Part shown: piece after piece, positions 9,192 through 17,517 of the stretch
Layout of the letters: the number at the start of each line of letters is the position of its first letter
Position numbering within the stretch: the first letter of the stretch is position 1
NCBI GenBank assembly: GCA_016716085.1
Contig: JADJWY010000026.1
Location: 372,001-436,000, forward strand
Direction: 5' to 3'
Source: Hahellaceae bacterium
Lineage (GTDB): Bacteria > Pseudomonadota > Gammaproteobacteria > Pseudomonadales > Oleiphilaceae
DNA: 64,000 bases
Translations under genes and position numbers: made by a program
Notes under the pieces: generated by a model
Seen by the model: only the letters and a program-made list of their open reading frames with translations
Told to the model about the DNA's origin: nothing
Databases searched by the model: none

Positions 9192-10646
9192 ATGATCGCC
9201 AATCTTGAGAACCGTGCATTTATCCTGATCCTACTCATCGTCACCGCCAGCTTTCTGTATCTGCTGGCTCCTTTTTATGCCGCGATTTTCTGGGCCTCGA
9301 TTCTCGCCATTCTGTTTTCACCCTTTGAGCGACGGCTAAACCAGCGACTCAATAACCGACCGACCCTCAGTGCGCTCCTGACAACCCTGGCGTCGATGCT
9401 GCTGGTCGTGATTCCGCTGCTGTTCATTATGGTCCTGCTGGGCCTTGAGGCGGTAAGTGCCTATAAAAAACTGACCGTGGATGGCTTTCACTACCAGCCC
9501 TACCTGGAAAGCCTGCAGTCTCACTTTCCCTTTCTGGAAAAGTGGATTGCCAAGATGAACGTTAATTGGGAGTCCATCAAAGGCAATGTCTCCAAAGCCG
9601 CCCTGGGCAGCACCCAGTTCCTGGCAACTCAGGCCTTTCAATTCGGACAGGGCTATCTGCAATTTGTCATCAACGCCGTCATTATGCTCTATCTGACCTT
9701 CTTTTTTCTGCGGGATGGAGAGCGCCTGATTCAACTGCTGATTCGTGCTCTACCCTTGGGTGACGCCCGCGAGATGCGTCTGTTCCAGAAATTTGCCGAA
9801 GTCTGTCGTGCCACCGTCAAAGGCAGTCTGGTCGTAGCCATGGTGCAAGGCACCATTGGAGGCGTCGCATTCTGGATACTGGGCATTGAAGCAGCCATCC
9901 TCTGGGGGACCATTATGGTGGTTCTTTCACTGTTACCGGCCGTCGGTTCAGCCCTGATCTGGGCGCCAGCCGCAGGTTGGCTGATTCTCAGCGGTGCCTG
10001 GATCAAGGGCGTCATCCTGATCCTGATCGGCGTCTTCCTGATTGGCCTGATTGATAACGTGCTGCGCCCCATTCTGGTCGGACGCGACACCAAAATGCCG
10101 GACTACCTGATCCTGATTTCCACCCTGGGTGGCATTTCCATGTTTGGTTTGAGTGGCTTCGTCATGGGGCCGGTGCTGGCAGCCCTGTTTCTGGTCATCT
10201 GGCAGATTTTCATGGAGGAGTATCGGCCGGGGCCGGGGGCCCCCTCGGGGTTTTTTTTCCGGGGGTTTTGTTGCGTTTGTTTTTTCCCCCCTTTGGGTTG
10301 GGGTTTTGGGGCCGGGGGGCCGGGGGGGGGGGGGTGTCGGGGCCGCGGCTTTTTTTTGTTTTTTTTTGGGGGGTTTTTTTTTTTTTTTTTCTCCCCGGGG
10401 TGTTTGTTTTTTTTTTTGTTTTTTGCTTTGGGTCCCCCCCTTTTGTCATGTGGCCTGCTAGCATTGATGATGGTGCAGCACAGTCTGCCCATTCACAGCC
10501 TCATTCATTCACCGACTACACATTACTCCAGTGTAGCCGGTGATACGGCCTTCAGGCCAATGCCGCGATCTGTCCGCGCGCCTGCTCCAGTGCCACGGCC
10601 CGCTGGGCGTTGGTCCGGTCAGCGGCCACGACCTGAACATCGGTGA
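9192..10646 (+). CDS. AI-2E family (PerM-like) transporter, 3' end corrupted
   Basis: Residues 1-344 are a complete AI-2E/PerM core: paired hydrophobic helices at the N-terminus (FILILLIVTASFLYLLAPFY), a central soluble stretch (40-140), and the conserved C-terminal block (GLIDNVLRPILVGRDTKMP, then STLGGISMFGLSGFVMGPV and IWQIFMEEY). The family includes exporters of small molecules and Na+/H+ antiporters. After base 10222 the sequence turns into an A-free run of G, T and C for 225 bases, and the frame stays formally open to 10646, overlapping the azoreductase gene. Everything after residue 344 is unreliable; the true protein probably ends 10-30 residues later. Confidence 0.85.
   Translation: MIANLENRAFILILLIVTASFLYLLAPFYAAIFWASILAILFSPFERRLNQRLNNRPTLSALLTTLASMLLVVIPLLFIMVLLGLEAVSAYKKLTVDGFHYQPYLESLQSHFPFLEKWIAKMNVNWESIKGNVSKAALGSTQFLATQAFQFGQGYLQFVINAVIMLYLTFFFLRDGERLIQLLIRALPLGDAREMRLFQKFAEVCRATVKGSLVVAMVQGTIGGVAFWILGIEAAILWGTIMVVLSLLPAVGSALIWAPAAGWLILSGAWIKGVILILIGVFLIGLIDNVLRPILVGRDTKMPDYLILISTLGGISMFGLSGFVMGPVLAALFLVIWQIFMEEYRPGPGAPSGFFFRGFCCVCFFPPLGWGFGAGGPGGGGCRGRGFFLFFFGGFFFFFFSPGCLFFFLFFALGPPLLSCGLLALMMVQHSLPIHSLIHSPTTHYSSVAGDTAFRPMPRSVRAPAPVPRPAGRWSGQRPRPEHR
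10223..10447. other. A-free homopolymer-rich block, probable sequence artefact
   Basis: For 225 bases the plus strand contains no A at all and consists of long runs of G, T and C (for example T runs of more than 12 bases). Normal-looking sequence resumes at about 10448. It starts exactly where the conserved PerM core ends (after IFMEEY). The composition differs from all other DNA in the window apart from the similar, shorter block at 812-865. Between this block and the azoreductase stop at 10552 I see no further gene. Confidence 0.75.
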
Positions 10647-11145
10647 TACCAATAAAGCCCAGGATGTGTTTGAGGTAAGGCACCAGGAAGTCGACCCCGC
10701 TGTTCACAGGCACACCGCCCGTTGCAATCACCAAATACGCTTTTTTCCCGCTCAAAAGACCCTGCACACCCTGTTCGGTATAACGAAACGTTTCACCCAC
10801 GCGACAGATCTGATCGATCCAGGCTTTCAGTACCGCAGGCACTGAAAAGTTATACATCGGCGTACCAATCACCAGAATGTCGGCTTCACGCAGCTCTCTT
10901 AAGTAGGTATCTGATTGCTCAATCTGGGCCTGCTGCGCGGCCGTGCGCTGATCCGGTGCCGTATAAAAGGCGCCTACATCATTTTGAGTTAACAGATGGG
11001 TAGCGTTATCCGAAAGGTCACGCTCGGTCACCTCACCGATCACGCCCGTCTCTTTCAAATGTTTGACCAGTTCTGACACCAATCCACGACTCACTGAACC
11101 CTCATGCTGAACACTGGCGGTAACCACTAATGCCTTATGACTCAT
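10552..11145 (-). CDS. FMN-dependent NADH-azoreductase (AcpD-like flavodoxin fold)
   Basis: A 197-residue flavodoxin-fold oxidoreductase of the AzoR/AcpD family. The N-terminal phosphate-binding stretch (VVTASVQHEGSVSRGLV) and the signature GTPMYNFSVPAVLKAWIDQI match it, as does the GETFRYTEQGVQGLL segment. These enzymes use NAD(P)H and FMN to reduce quinones and azo compounds by two electrons, protecting against electrophiles. I chose ATG 11145, preceded by GGGGAG at seven bases, rather than the upstream in-frame start at 11241. It is divergent from a LysR regulator, a common arrangement for an inducible quinone reductase. Confidence 0.9.
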   Translation of the reverse strand: MSHKALVVTASVQHEGSVSRGLVSELVKHLKETGVIGEVTERDLSDNATHLLTQNDVGAFYTAPDQRTAAQQAQIEQSDTYLRELREADILVIGTPMYNFSVPAVLKAWIDQICRVGETFRYTEQGVQGLLSGKKAYLVIATGGVPVNSGVDFLVPYLKHILGFIGITDVQVVAADRTNAQRAVALEQARGQIAALA

Positions 11146-11271
11146 GTGCTTTCTCCCCTTTGATTCTACTCTCTGCACGACAATGAGACCAGTATACGGA
11201 TGGTAAAATTGGGAATAAGCGGCTAAATTCGAGCAATCCATTCAATTTTTTTGAACAATATGGAGATTAGT
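11146..11271. promoter_or_regulatory. Divergent azoreductase/LysR control region
   Basis: A 126-base region between two divergent genes. It contains the inverted repeat TTCAA-N5-TTGAA at 11241-11255, flanked by TCCAT and ATGGA, which would suit a LysR-type dimer close to the regulator's own start, and a TATACT -10 candidate for the azoreductase (minus strand, 11191-11196) with only a weak -35. The operator assignment is inferred from position and symmetry only. Confidence 0.35.
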
Positions 11272-12183
11272 ATGTCGCCCCTCATTAACCTTGATGCCCT
11301 TCAGGTACTCGATGCGATTGAGCGCCGCGGCAGTTTCGCCGCAGCCGCTGAAGAACTCGACAAAGTCCCCTCCTCGCTTTCTTATGTCATTCAGTCACTT
11401 GAAGAGAGACTCGGCGTCAGCCTGTTTGTCCGTCAGGGGCGTCGATCCGTCCTGACACAGGCCGGGCGGCACCTGCTAACGGATGGACGCCACATTCTCG
11501 AAGCCATCCGTCTGCTGGAGGATCAAACCCGTCACATCGCCAATGGCTGGGAACCCCGTATCCGAATCGCGCTCGAGTCCATGTTCAACACCGAGAAAAC
11601 CTTCGAAATATTTGAGACTTTTTTGCAGGCGCACCCCAGCATCGAAATTGACATTCGCGAGGAAGTCATGAGCGGGGGCTGGGAAGCCCTGATTCTGGAT
11701 CAGGTGGACCTGCTGATTGGGGCAACCGGCCCCGCACCCACGCAACAGGGCATCCATGCCCGACGCCTGACTCAACTGAACCTGATCTATGTCGTCGCGC
11801 CCCAGCACCCATTGGCCCATGAACCGCAACCCATTTCGCAGGACCGACTGGCCTTGGAGCGAACGGTGGTCGTCCATGATACCGCCCGCAGTGCCATTCC
11901 CTGGACACGAGGCATCATCAACGAGGGCCGTAAATTTTACGTGTCAACCATGGACGGAAAGCTACGGGCGCAATTGGCCGGTATCGGCGGAGGGCACCTT
12001 CCCCGCCAGCGAATTCAGCCCTATTTGGACAAGGGACAACTGATCGAACTGGCAATCGAGAACTCACCAAACGCAGAGCCCACTGAACACTTTATCGCCT
12101 GGAAACTGGCCAACCATGGCAAAGGGCTTAAGCAGCTGCGGGAGCGGCTCATCGCCGCGGGCGATACGTTGGTGCAGCCTTAA
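11272..12183 (+). CDS. LysR family transcriptional regulator
   Basis: A 303-residue regulator. Residues about 4-62 are the winged helix-turn-helix (LDAIERRGSFAAAAEELDKVPSSLSY, then LEERLGVSLFVRQGRR); the rest is a periplasmic-binding-like effector domain starting at RIRIALESMF. Three in-frame starts exist; ATG 11272 is best because GGAG lies six bases before it and it begins just ahead of the DNA-binding domain. It is divergent from the azoreductase gene, so it probably controls that gene in response to a quinone-like or electrophilic compound (inference). Its stop codon overlaps by three bases the stop of the convergent quinone oxidoreductase gene. Confidence 0.92.
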   Translation: MSPLINLDALQVLDAIERRGSFAAAAEELDKVPSSLSYVIQSLEERLGVSLFVRQGRRSVLTQAGRHLLTDGRHILEAIRLLEDQTRHIANGWEPRIRIALESMFNTEKTFEIFETFLQAHPSIEIDIREEVMSGGWEALILDQVDLLIGATGPAPTQQGIHARRLTQLNLIYVVAPQHPLAHEPQPISQDRLALERTVVVHDTARSAIPWTRGIINEGRKFYVSTMDGKLRAQLAGIGGGHLPRQRIQPYLDKGQLIELAIENSPNAEPTEHFIAWKLANHGKGLKQLRERLIAAGDTLVQP

Positions 12184-13157
12184 CTCACGCGCACCACCGC
12201 CTTGCCCGACACACGCCGACCACCCAGATCTGCGATCGCCTGAGCCGCTTCCTCAAAGGGGTACACTTTTGCGACCGAAGGATCAATCTTGCCCGCCTGC
12301 ACCCAGCCCAGCAGCTCCTTGAAGTTGGCCAGGTTTTCCAGTGGCGAACGTTGAGCAAAGGCTCCCCAGAATACACCAACGATCTGGCAGCCTTTCAACA
12401 GGGTCAGATTGGCCGCGAAACTGGGGATGGTGCCTGAAGCAAAACCCACAACCAGATAGCGTCCATCCCAGGCCATCGAGCGCAGGGCCTGTTCAGCCAG
12501 TTCGCCGCCCACCGGATCATACACGACATCAACTCCCTGCCCTTTGGTCAGGCGCTTCAGTTCGTCCTTCAGATTTGACTCACTGTAGTTAATCAGTTCA
12601 TCCGCGCCCGCACGTTTCGCGACCGCGAGTTTTTCCGCACTGCTGGCCGCCGCAATGACCTTCGCGCCCATCGCCTTGCCGATTTCGACCGCGGCTTTGC
12701 CGACACCGCCACCCGCACCCAGCACCAGCAGGGTTTGGCCTTCTTCCAGACGCCCCCGCTGTTTCAGGGCATACATCGAGGTGCCATAGATCATCATAAA
12801 CCCCGCCGCGGACTCATCGCTCAAGCTTGGGGGTACGGGCACCAGATTCGCCTCGCCAACGGCAATTTTTTCGGCGAATCCCCCCCAGCCGGTGAGCCCC
12901 ATCACACGGTCCCCCACCTTGAAACGGCTGACTTTCTCCCCAACGGCTTCAACGATACCGGCGACCTCGCCCCCCGGACTAAAGGGAAAAGACGGTTTAA
13001 ACTGGTATTTTCCTTCAATAATCAGACTATCGGGAAAGTTAAGCCCCGCTGCGCTTACACGCACCAGAACGCTGCCCGAACCGACCCGCGGTTCCGCCGT
13101 TTCTTCCAGCACCAGGGTTTCAGGGGGACCAAACGACTTGCAAAGCCATGCACGCAT
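12180..13157 (-). CDS. NADPH:quinone oxidoreductase family protein (MDR superfamily)
   Basis: A 325-residue medium-chain dehydrogenase/reductase without structural-zinc cysteines, so of the QOR type. The N-terminal GroES-like part includes SAAGLNFPDSLIIEGKY and PFSPGGEVAG; the Rossmann part has VLGAGGGVGKAAVEIGKAMG. It would transfer hydride from NADPH to a quinone or an enoyl compound; the true substrate is unknown. ATG 13157 has AGAGG seven bases upstream and is preferred to the upstream in-frame start at 13187. It is convergent with the LysR gene and divergent from the membrane protein gene at 13267. Confidence 0.9.
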   Translation of the reverse strand: MRAWLCKSFGPPETLVLEETAEPRVGSGSVLVRVSAAGLNFPDSLIIEGKYQFKPSFPFSPGGEVAGIVEAVGEKVSRFKVGDRVMGLTGWGGFAEKIAVGEANLVPVPPSLSDESAAGFMMIYGTSMYALKQRGRLEEGQTLLVLGAGGGVGKAAVEIGKAMGAKVIAAASSAEKLAVAKRAGADELINYSESNLKDELKRLTKGQGVDVVYDPVGGELAEQALRSMAWDGRYLVVGFASGTIPSFAANLTLLKGCQIVGVFWGAFAQRSPLENLANFKELLGWVQAGKIDPSVAKVYPFEEAAQAIADLGGRRVSGKAVVRVS

Positions 13158-13222
13158 GAGAGAACCTCTTGTTAAACGCATCGTCACCGACGCAGTAAAT
13201 GATTTGCCTGATCATAGCGACG

Positions 13223-13248
13223 ATGCTTCAGAGAACCAAATGAAGCAT
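13223..13248. repeat. 8-bp perfect inverted repeat in a divergent promoter region
   Basis: ATGCTTCA, ten bases, TGAAGCAT. It lies 19 bases upstream of the membrane protein start and 66 bases upstream of the oxidoreductase start. It could be an operator for a dimeric regulator or an mRNA hairpin; it has no T tract, so it is not a terminator. Confidence 0.4.
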
Positions 13249-13266
13249 ATTGATGAGCATCCATAA

Positions 13267-13751
13267 ATGACACATGCAAGCCCCACGGAGATCAACCCGC
13301 GATGGCTGCCCCTGGTGATCGGCTGGGGCGCGCTGCTGGCCATACACGCCTGCGTATTTTGTTTTCAAAGCGGTCATGCTTCCCATTGCAGGGCTCTCCC
13401 TGCCTTACTGGTGTTTGCTGACATACTGGCTGGGAAAAACATCGCCTGAAGCCAGCCCGGTGCTCCTGCGCACGATTGCCGTCATGGGGCCGATTGCCTC
13501 GCTAGCCCTGGCGCTCTACGCAACCCTGCTGGGGGCCGTGCGGGTTTCGTCTGCAGTGGAGCCTTTCGGCACTTCTGCTGGGTGGCGGTGTACTTAATGG
13601 CATATTGTCGCTGACATTCTCAGACTTCAACGAGATTGAAGACGCCCTGGAATGGAATTTTGCCCTGGTTATGATCGCTCAATTTCTGGTCTCCGCGCAC
13701 CTCTGGCATCAAAGTGGTTTCCGCCTGCAGTGGCCACGCGATCCGACTTGA
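13267..13751 (+). pseudogene. Unrecognised ~160-residue membrane protein, two frameshifts
   Basis: Three successive frames make one protein when two homopolymers are each shortened by one base: the T run in GTTTTC (13361-13366) and the G run in CGGGTTT (13541-13547). The corrected product has four hydrophobic segments (WLPLVIGWGALLAIHACVF; LPIAGLSLPYWCLLTYWLG; TIAVMGPIASLALALYATLL; WSLSALLLGGGVLNGILSL) and a fifth near FALVMIAQFLVSAHLW, and ends at the TGA at 13749-13751. I do not recognise the family. It sits just upstream of the PdsR-like regulator on the same strand (64 bases), so it may belong to that system. The two small errors suggest a live gene with sequencing mistakes. Confidence 0.6.
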
Positions 13752-13815
13752 GCCCATGCGAGGCTTCTGCTGTAATGCCTGTTCACATGAATATTGCTCA
13801 GGACTCAACTCACCG

Positions 13816-14529
13816 ATGTCTCACCGCGTCTTGGTCGTGGAAGATGAACCCGATCTGTTGGCCAATTACACCGCTGCACTGCGCAAATACGGCTACCTCG
13901 CCGAAGGCTACGCTAACCGCGAAAGTGCCTGGGAGCGGCTACGGGTGCAATTGCCCGATCTGATTATTCTGGATGTGGGCCTCGGTGCCGAAATTGAAGG
14001 TGGGTTTGAACTGTGCCGTCAGATCCGCACACTCAGCAATACCGTCCCAATTCTGTTTCTCAGTGCCCGGGACTCCGAATTTGACCAAATTTCCGGGTTG
14101 CGTCTGGGTGCGGACGACTATCTGACAAAAGATATCAGTCTGCCTCACCTGATGGCGCGGGTCACCGCGCTGTTCCGTCGCCTCGAAGCCTACCGCAGCC
14201 CGGAAGCGGACGAGATCGGCGTCCATCGCGGATCGCTGACCCTGAACACTGACCGTCTGGAAGCCCACTGGAAAAGCCAGAAGCTCGATCTGACGCTGAC
14301 GGAATTCTGGATTCTGCATGCGCTGGCCAAACGTCCCGGCCATGTCAAAAACCGCACACAGCTCATGGAAGCCGCAAATACGGTGCTGGATGACAGCTCA
14401 GTAACCTCGCACATCAAACGGCTGCGGCGTAAGTTCCAGCAGGTCGATCCGGCCTTTGATGGCATCCACACGGCCTACGGCATGGGTTATCGTTACGTTG
14501 CCGACAGCGCAGAGCCCAGTCCGTCGTGA
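13816..14529 (+). CDS. pdsR: Response regulator of the proteobacterial dedicated sortase type (PdsR-like)
   Basis: A 237-residue OmpR-type regulator. The receiver domain has the acidic pair in VVEDEPDLL, phosphoacceptor Asp53 (IILDVGLG) and the T/S and K positions (FLSARDS; DDYLTKDIS). The winged helix at the C-terminus (LTLTEFWILHALAKRPGHVKN, SSVTSHIKRLRRKF) binds DNA. The combination GLGAEIEGGFELCRQIR, YLTKDISLPHL and LTEFWILHAL is what I associate with regulators dedicated to marine proteobacterial sortase systems; that naming is from memory. ATG 13816 directly precedes the canonical start SHRVLVVEDE. It overlaps the kinase gene by four bases. No sortase gene is in the window. Confidence 0.8.
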   Translation: MSHRVLVVEDEPDLLANYTAALRKYGYLAEGYANRESAWERLRVQLPDLIILDVGLGAEIEGGFELCRQIRTLSNTVPILFLSARDSEFDQISGLRLGADDYLTKDISLPHLMARVTALFRRLEAYRSPEADEIGVHRGSLTLNTDRLEAHWKSQKLDLTLTEFWILHALAKRPGHVKNRTQLMEAANTVLDDSSVTSHIKRLRRKFQQVDPAFDGIHTAYGMGYRYVADSAEPSPS

Positions 14530-16502
14530 CACTGAAAAAACAAATGCTGGCCCTGGCCGCCCTTTTCCTGCTGCTACCGCTTAGCATGCTTTATCTCTTT
14601 GGTCGGCTCGAACAGGCACTGCAACTCGCCAGCGCACAGGCTTTGCAGGAATGGTCTGATCGCATGACTGCCGATATCAAAAGCACGCTCATTCCCATCC
14701 TGGAAGCACCTGCTTTCAACCCCGTATGGGTGGATACCCCGCCCCTTCTGGATGGCTATGCCGACGAATGGCAGTCTTATTCAGAATCCTCACATTTAAA
14801 ATTGGTCTGGAGGGATGGGCCCACTGCGACTGCAGAAGCCACAGGATCAATCGCAAGCCAGGCGGTGCAAACAGACAACACGCTGTATTTCTACTTCAAC
14901 ATTCCCAATCCGAAACCGCGTGAGTGGCAGCCCGGCCATACCGCTGAAGCGTTTGACCAAATACGCCTGTACAGTGCTGTGACGGAGGTCAGCGATGCCG
15001 GACCGACTCGCCCTCACCCACTCATCATCGGCGCTCAATCCGAGGGTCCGGCGACAAGCTACTACGAGGGGCATGCTGTACTCGACAGCGCCTGGCGCCA
15101 GGACAGGGGGCGTCTGCAAATCGAGCTGGCCTTGCCAAGCCCCGCAACGCTCGGCCACTTTACCCTTTGCTGGCATAGCGGACACTGGCCTCCATCAGCG
15201 GAAACCTGTCTGCTCGATGCGGAAGGCTCCCGTTTGAACCTGAATCCCCTGACCGACACTGTTGAAGAGCGCCTCAAGGGACTCACCCCGCCTCAAACCC
15301 GCCTGACCCTGACAGACCGGACAGGTCTGCGTCGTTTTGCTCACGACAATGACCTTGCGAGAGATCAGCCTGACGAAGTCGCCCTGCTGCATCTCATTGC
15401 AGGTCGCATCGCCACGCTGCTCAGCTCGCCCCCTGCGCTGCAGGATATTGTCTGGCAGCACCGCGAGGACATCCGTCAGACAAGTCTGCTTCACACCAGG
15501 GCGCTGTACGGTTCAGACGGGCAATTGCTCGGTCACCTGAGCCTCGAACGTCGCCTTTCCAGTCTGCGCAGTCAGACCAGTGAGGCACTGAGCGACAGCC
15601 TTGGACTCGCTCTCCTGCTGATGGGTCTCACACTCAGCGTCTTGCTGTTCTATGGATTTTGGCTGTCACGCCGCATACAGGTGCTTCGCGACGGTGTGCG
15701 CCTTTCTCTGGATTCCGAATCACGCTACCAAATGCCATTCGTGCCCTCTCATCAGTCTGACGAAATAGGCGAACTTTCGCGGACATTTGCCCGCCTGCTA
15801 GACGATCTGCGTGCCTATGCCAGCCACAAGGAAGCCTTTGTATCACGCCTGACTCATGAATGCCGTACGCCAGTGTCAATCATCAGCAGCTCACTGCAAC
15901 TGGCGTCGCTGAGTGATGATGAAACCGAACGCGAAGCTTATCGACAGCGCGCAGAGCAGGCCTGCCAGCGTCTTAGCCAGCTGATGTTGGCCATGGGCGA
16001 AGCCGCACGCCTGGAGTCGCTGATGCAACGGTTTGAGAAGACGACACTGGATCTTGCCGCCTTGCTGGATACGGTCGCGCCCCATTACCGCACCCTACTT
16101 GAAGCGCACACGTTGGACTGTCAGCTCTTTTCAGCACCCGTTATGCTCAACGGCGTCGCAGACCTGTTGGTTCAGGCACTGGATAAGTTAATCGAAAATG
16201 CGCGTGATTTTACCCCGCCGGGCAAAATGATCACGCTGACGTTAAGGACTCAGGGCAAACATGCCCTGCTTCGTGTCGAAAACGAAGGATCAGCCCTGCC
16301 CGATGACATGCTGGATCGCTTGTTCCAACCCTACCAAACCCGGCGCAACGCCACCCTAAGCCCGTCTGGTGATTCTCTGCACCTGGGGCTGGGTCTGACG
16401 ATTGTCCAATTGATCGTCCGCTTTCATGGTGGACAGGCAAGCGCTCACAACACTGAACGCGGTGTCGCGATTGATCTGATGCTGCCATTGCCCGACAATT
16501 GA
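14526..16502 (+). CDS. pdsS: Sensor histidine kinase, dedicated sortase system type (PdsS-like)
   Basis: A 658-residue kinase starting at a GTG that overlaps the regulator's stop. One helix at 5-25, a large periplasmic domain (about 30-350), a second helix around 362-382, HAMP, then the dimerisation/phosphotransfer domain with His444 in LTHECRTPVSI. In that motif Cys replaces the usual Leu. The ATPase has an N box (KLIENARDFTPP), G1 (VENEGSALP) and G2 (GLGLTIVQLIV). The periplasmic part has a CBM9-like look (LLDGYADEWQSY; then TDNTLYFYFNIPNPKP), suggesting sugar or polysaccharide sensing; this is inference. It should phosphorylate the upstream PdsR-like protein. Confidence 0.82.
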   Translation: MTLKKQMLALAALFLLLPLSMLYLFGRLEQALQLASAQALQEWSDRMTADIKSTLIPILEAPAFNPVWVDTPPLLDGYADEWQSYSESSHLKLVWRDGPTATAEATGSIASQAVQTDNTLYFYFNIPNPKPREWQPGHTAEAFDQIRLYSAVTEVSDAGPTRPHPLIIGAQSEGPATSYYEGHAVLDSAWRQDRGRLQIELALPSPATLGHFTLCWHSGHWPPSAETCLLDAEGSRLNLNPLTDTVEERLKGLTPPQTRLTLTDRTGLRRFAHDNDLARDQPDEVALLHLIAGRIATLLSSPPALQDIVWQHREDIRQTSLLHTRALYGSDGQLLGHLSLERRLSSLRSQTSEALSDSLGLALLLMGLTLSVLLFYGFWLSRRIQVLRDGVRLSLDSESRYQMPFVPSHQSDEIGELSRTFARLLDDLRAYASHKEAFVSRLTHECRTPVSIISSSLQLASLSDDETEREAYRQRAEQACQRLSQLMLAMGEAARLESLMQRFEKTTLDLAALLDTVAPHYRTLLEAHTLDCQLFSAPVMLNGVADLLVQALDKLIENARDFTPPGKMITLTLRTQGKHALLRVENEGSALPDDMLDRLFQPYQTRRNATLSPSGDSLHLGLGLTIVQLIVRFHGGQASAHNTERGVAIDLMLPLPDN

Positions 16503-16661
16503 CGCGACTCGAAACCTGACTCCGATCAATTGTCATACAGGATTCAAACGCCAGACCTGTTATGCAGGCTTCAGCTTGTTTAGAATGCTACGACCGACAG
16601 AACCGCGCGACTGCTTTTCGCTGTCTGCAGTCCTCACAACAAGGAAAACAGGAGAGACTCG

Positions 16662-16970
16662 ATGAGCCTGACGAAGAAATACCTCAAATCAAAACCCCTT
16701 TGCAAAGTCACCTTCAAGTTGACGGCTGAAGAAGCCGGACAAGCCAATCAGGCGGTCGTACTCGGTGACTTCAACAACTGGGATCGCAGCGAAGCCGAAA
16801 TGAAACGCAACAAAAAGGGCGATTTCAGCCTAACGCTGGACCTTCCCACCGAAGCCTCTTTCCACTATCGCTATCTTCTCGATGGCGACAAATGGGAGAA
16901 CGATCCAGAAGCCGATGCCTATGAGCGTTCCCCGATAGGAGAGCATGACAACTCCGTCGTTCGCCTCTAA
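16662..16970 (+). CDS. Small stand-alone CBM48/isoamylase early-set domain protein
   Basis: A 102-residue protein that is essentially one glycogen-recognition early-set (Ig-like) domain: VTFKLTAEEAG, VVLGDFNNWD with the conserved NNW, and FHYRYLLDGDKWENDPEAD. Such domains bind alpha-glucans, usually as part of branching or debranching enzymes or AMPK beta subunits; here no catalytic domain is attached. No signal peptide, so cytoplasmic. ATG 16662 is preceded by CAGGAGAG. No glycogen enzymes are in the window. The gene overlaps the start of the next gene by 26 bases, which suggests translational coupling. Confidence 0.85.
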   Translation: MSLTKKYLKSKPLCKVTFKLTAEEAGQANQAVVLGDFNNWDRSEAEMKRNKKGDFSLTLDLPTEASFHYRYLLDGDKWENDPEADAYERSPIGEHDNSVVRL

Positions 16971-17517
16971 GGCCCGCTGGTTAGGCTGGGGATTGTGGCT
17001 GCTGGTCATCGCCGGCAGCGCGTTTGTTTACACATCTTCCCGCTACAGCGCCAGCATTCTGCAGGATGATGCCATCCGTGAGCGTGTCGCCGAACTCGCT
17101 GGCGAATTTCCGACCTCAACATCCGGTCGCGTTCGTATCGTTCATTTTCTCGACCCCAGCTGTGCCTGTACCCCTTTTACACTGGAGCATCTGAACACAC
17201 TGCAACCGCTCCTGCGTTCGCTGGCGGCCGATCAATGGCTTATCAGCCCTGAAAGCGACAGCCCCTCAGCGCAACGATTGGCTGAGACGCTAGGTGCAAC
17301 CGTGTTGCCAGCGCGCATGGAACTAAGGGTTGGACCCGCCATTGCCATTTGGGACACACAAGGGCGACTGGCCTACTTTGGCCCCTACAGTCTTTCAATG
17401 ATCTGTGGTCAGGATCAGCTACTCGAAAAAATTCTGAACCAGATAGCGGTCAGTGGCTGGCAGGAGGCTCCGTATTCGATTGAGACGGGGTGCTTTTGTC
17501 CCTGGTCTCAGCCATAA
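16945..17517 (+). CDS. Membrane-anchored thioredoxin-like protein (DUF6436-like)
   Basis: A 190-residue protein with one N-terminal transmembrane segment (WLGWGLWLLVIAGSAFVYT) and a soluble thioredoxin-like domain, probably periplasmic. The usual CxxC is shortened to Cys-Ala-Cys (FLDPSCACTPFTLEHL), as in DUF6436-type proteins. A further cysteine pair sits at the C-terminus (ETGCFCPW). Function is unknown; a redox or thiol-handling role is only an inference from the fold. The start overlaps the CBM48 gene by 26 bases, and its 3' end overlaps the convergent flippase-like gene by 68 bases. Confidence 0.65.
   Translation: MTTPSFASKARWLGWGLWLLVIAGSAFVYTSSRYSASILQDDAIRERVAELAGEFPTSTSGRVRIVHFLDPSCACTPFTLEHLNTLQPLLRSLAADQWLISPESDSPSAQRLAETLGATVLPARMELRVGPAIAIWDTQGRLAYFGPYSLSMICGQDQLLEKILNQIAVSGWQEAPYSIETGCFCPWSQP

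Noticed and set aside
10103..10492. Lys/Pro-rich and Gly/Phe-rich ORFs on both strands
   Set aside because: They are translations of the A-free homopolymer block and have no counterpart in normal proteins.
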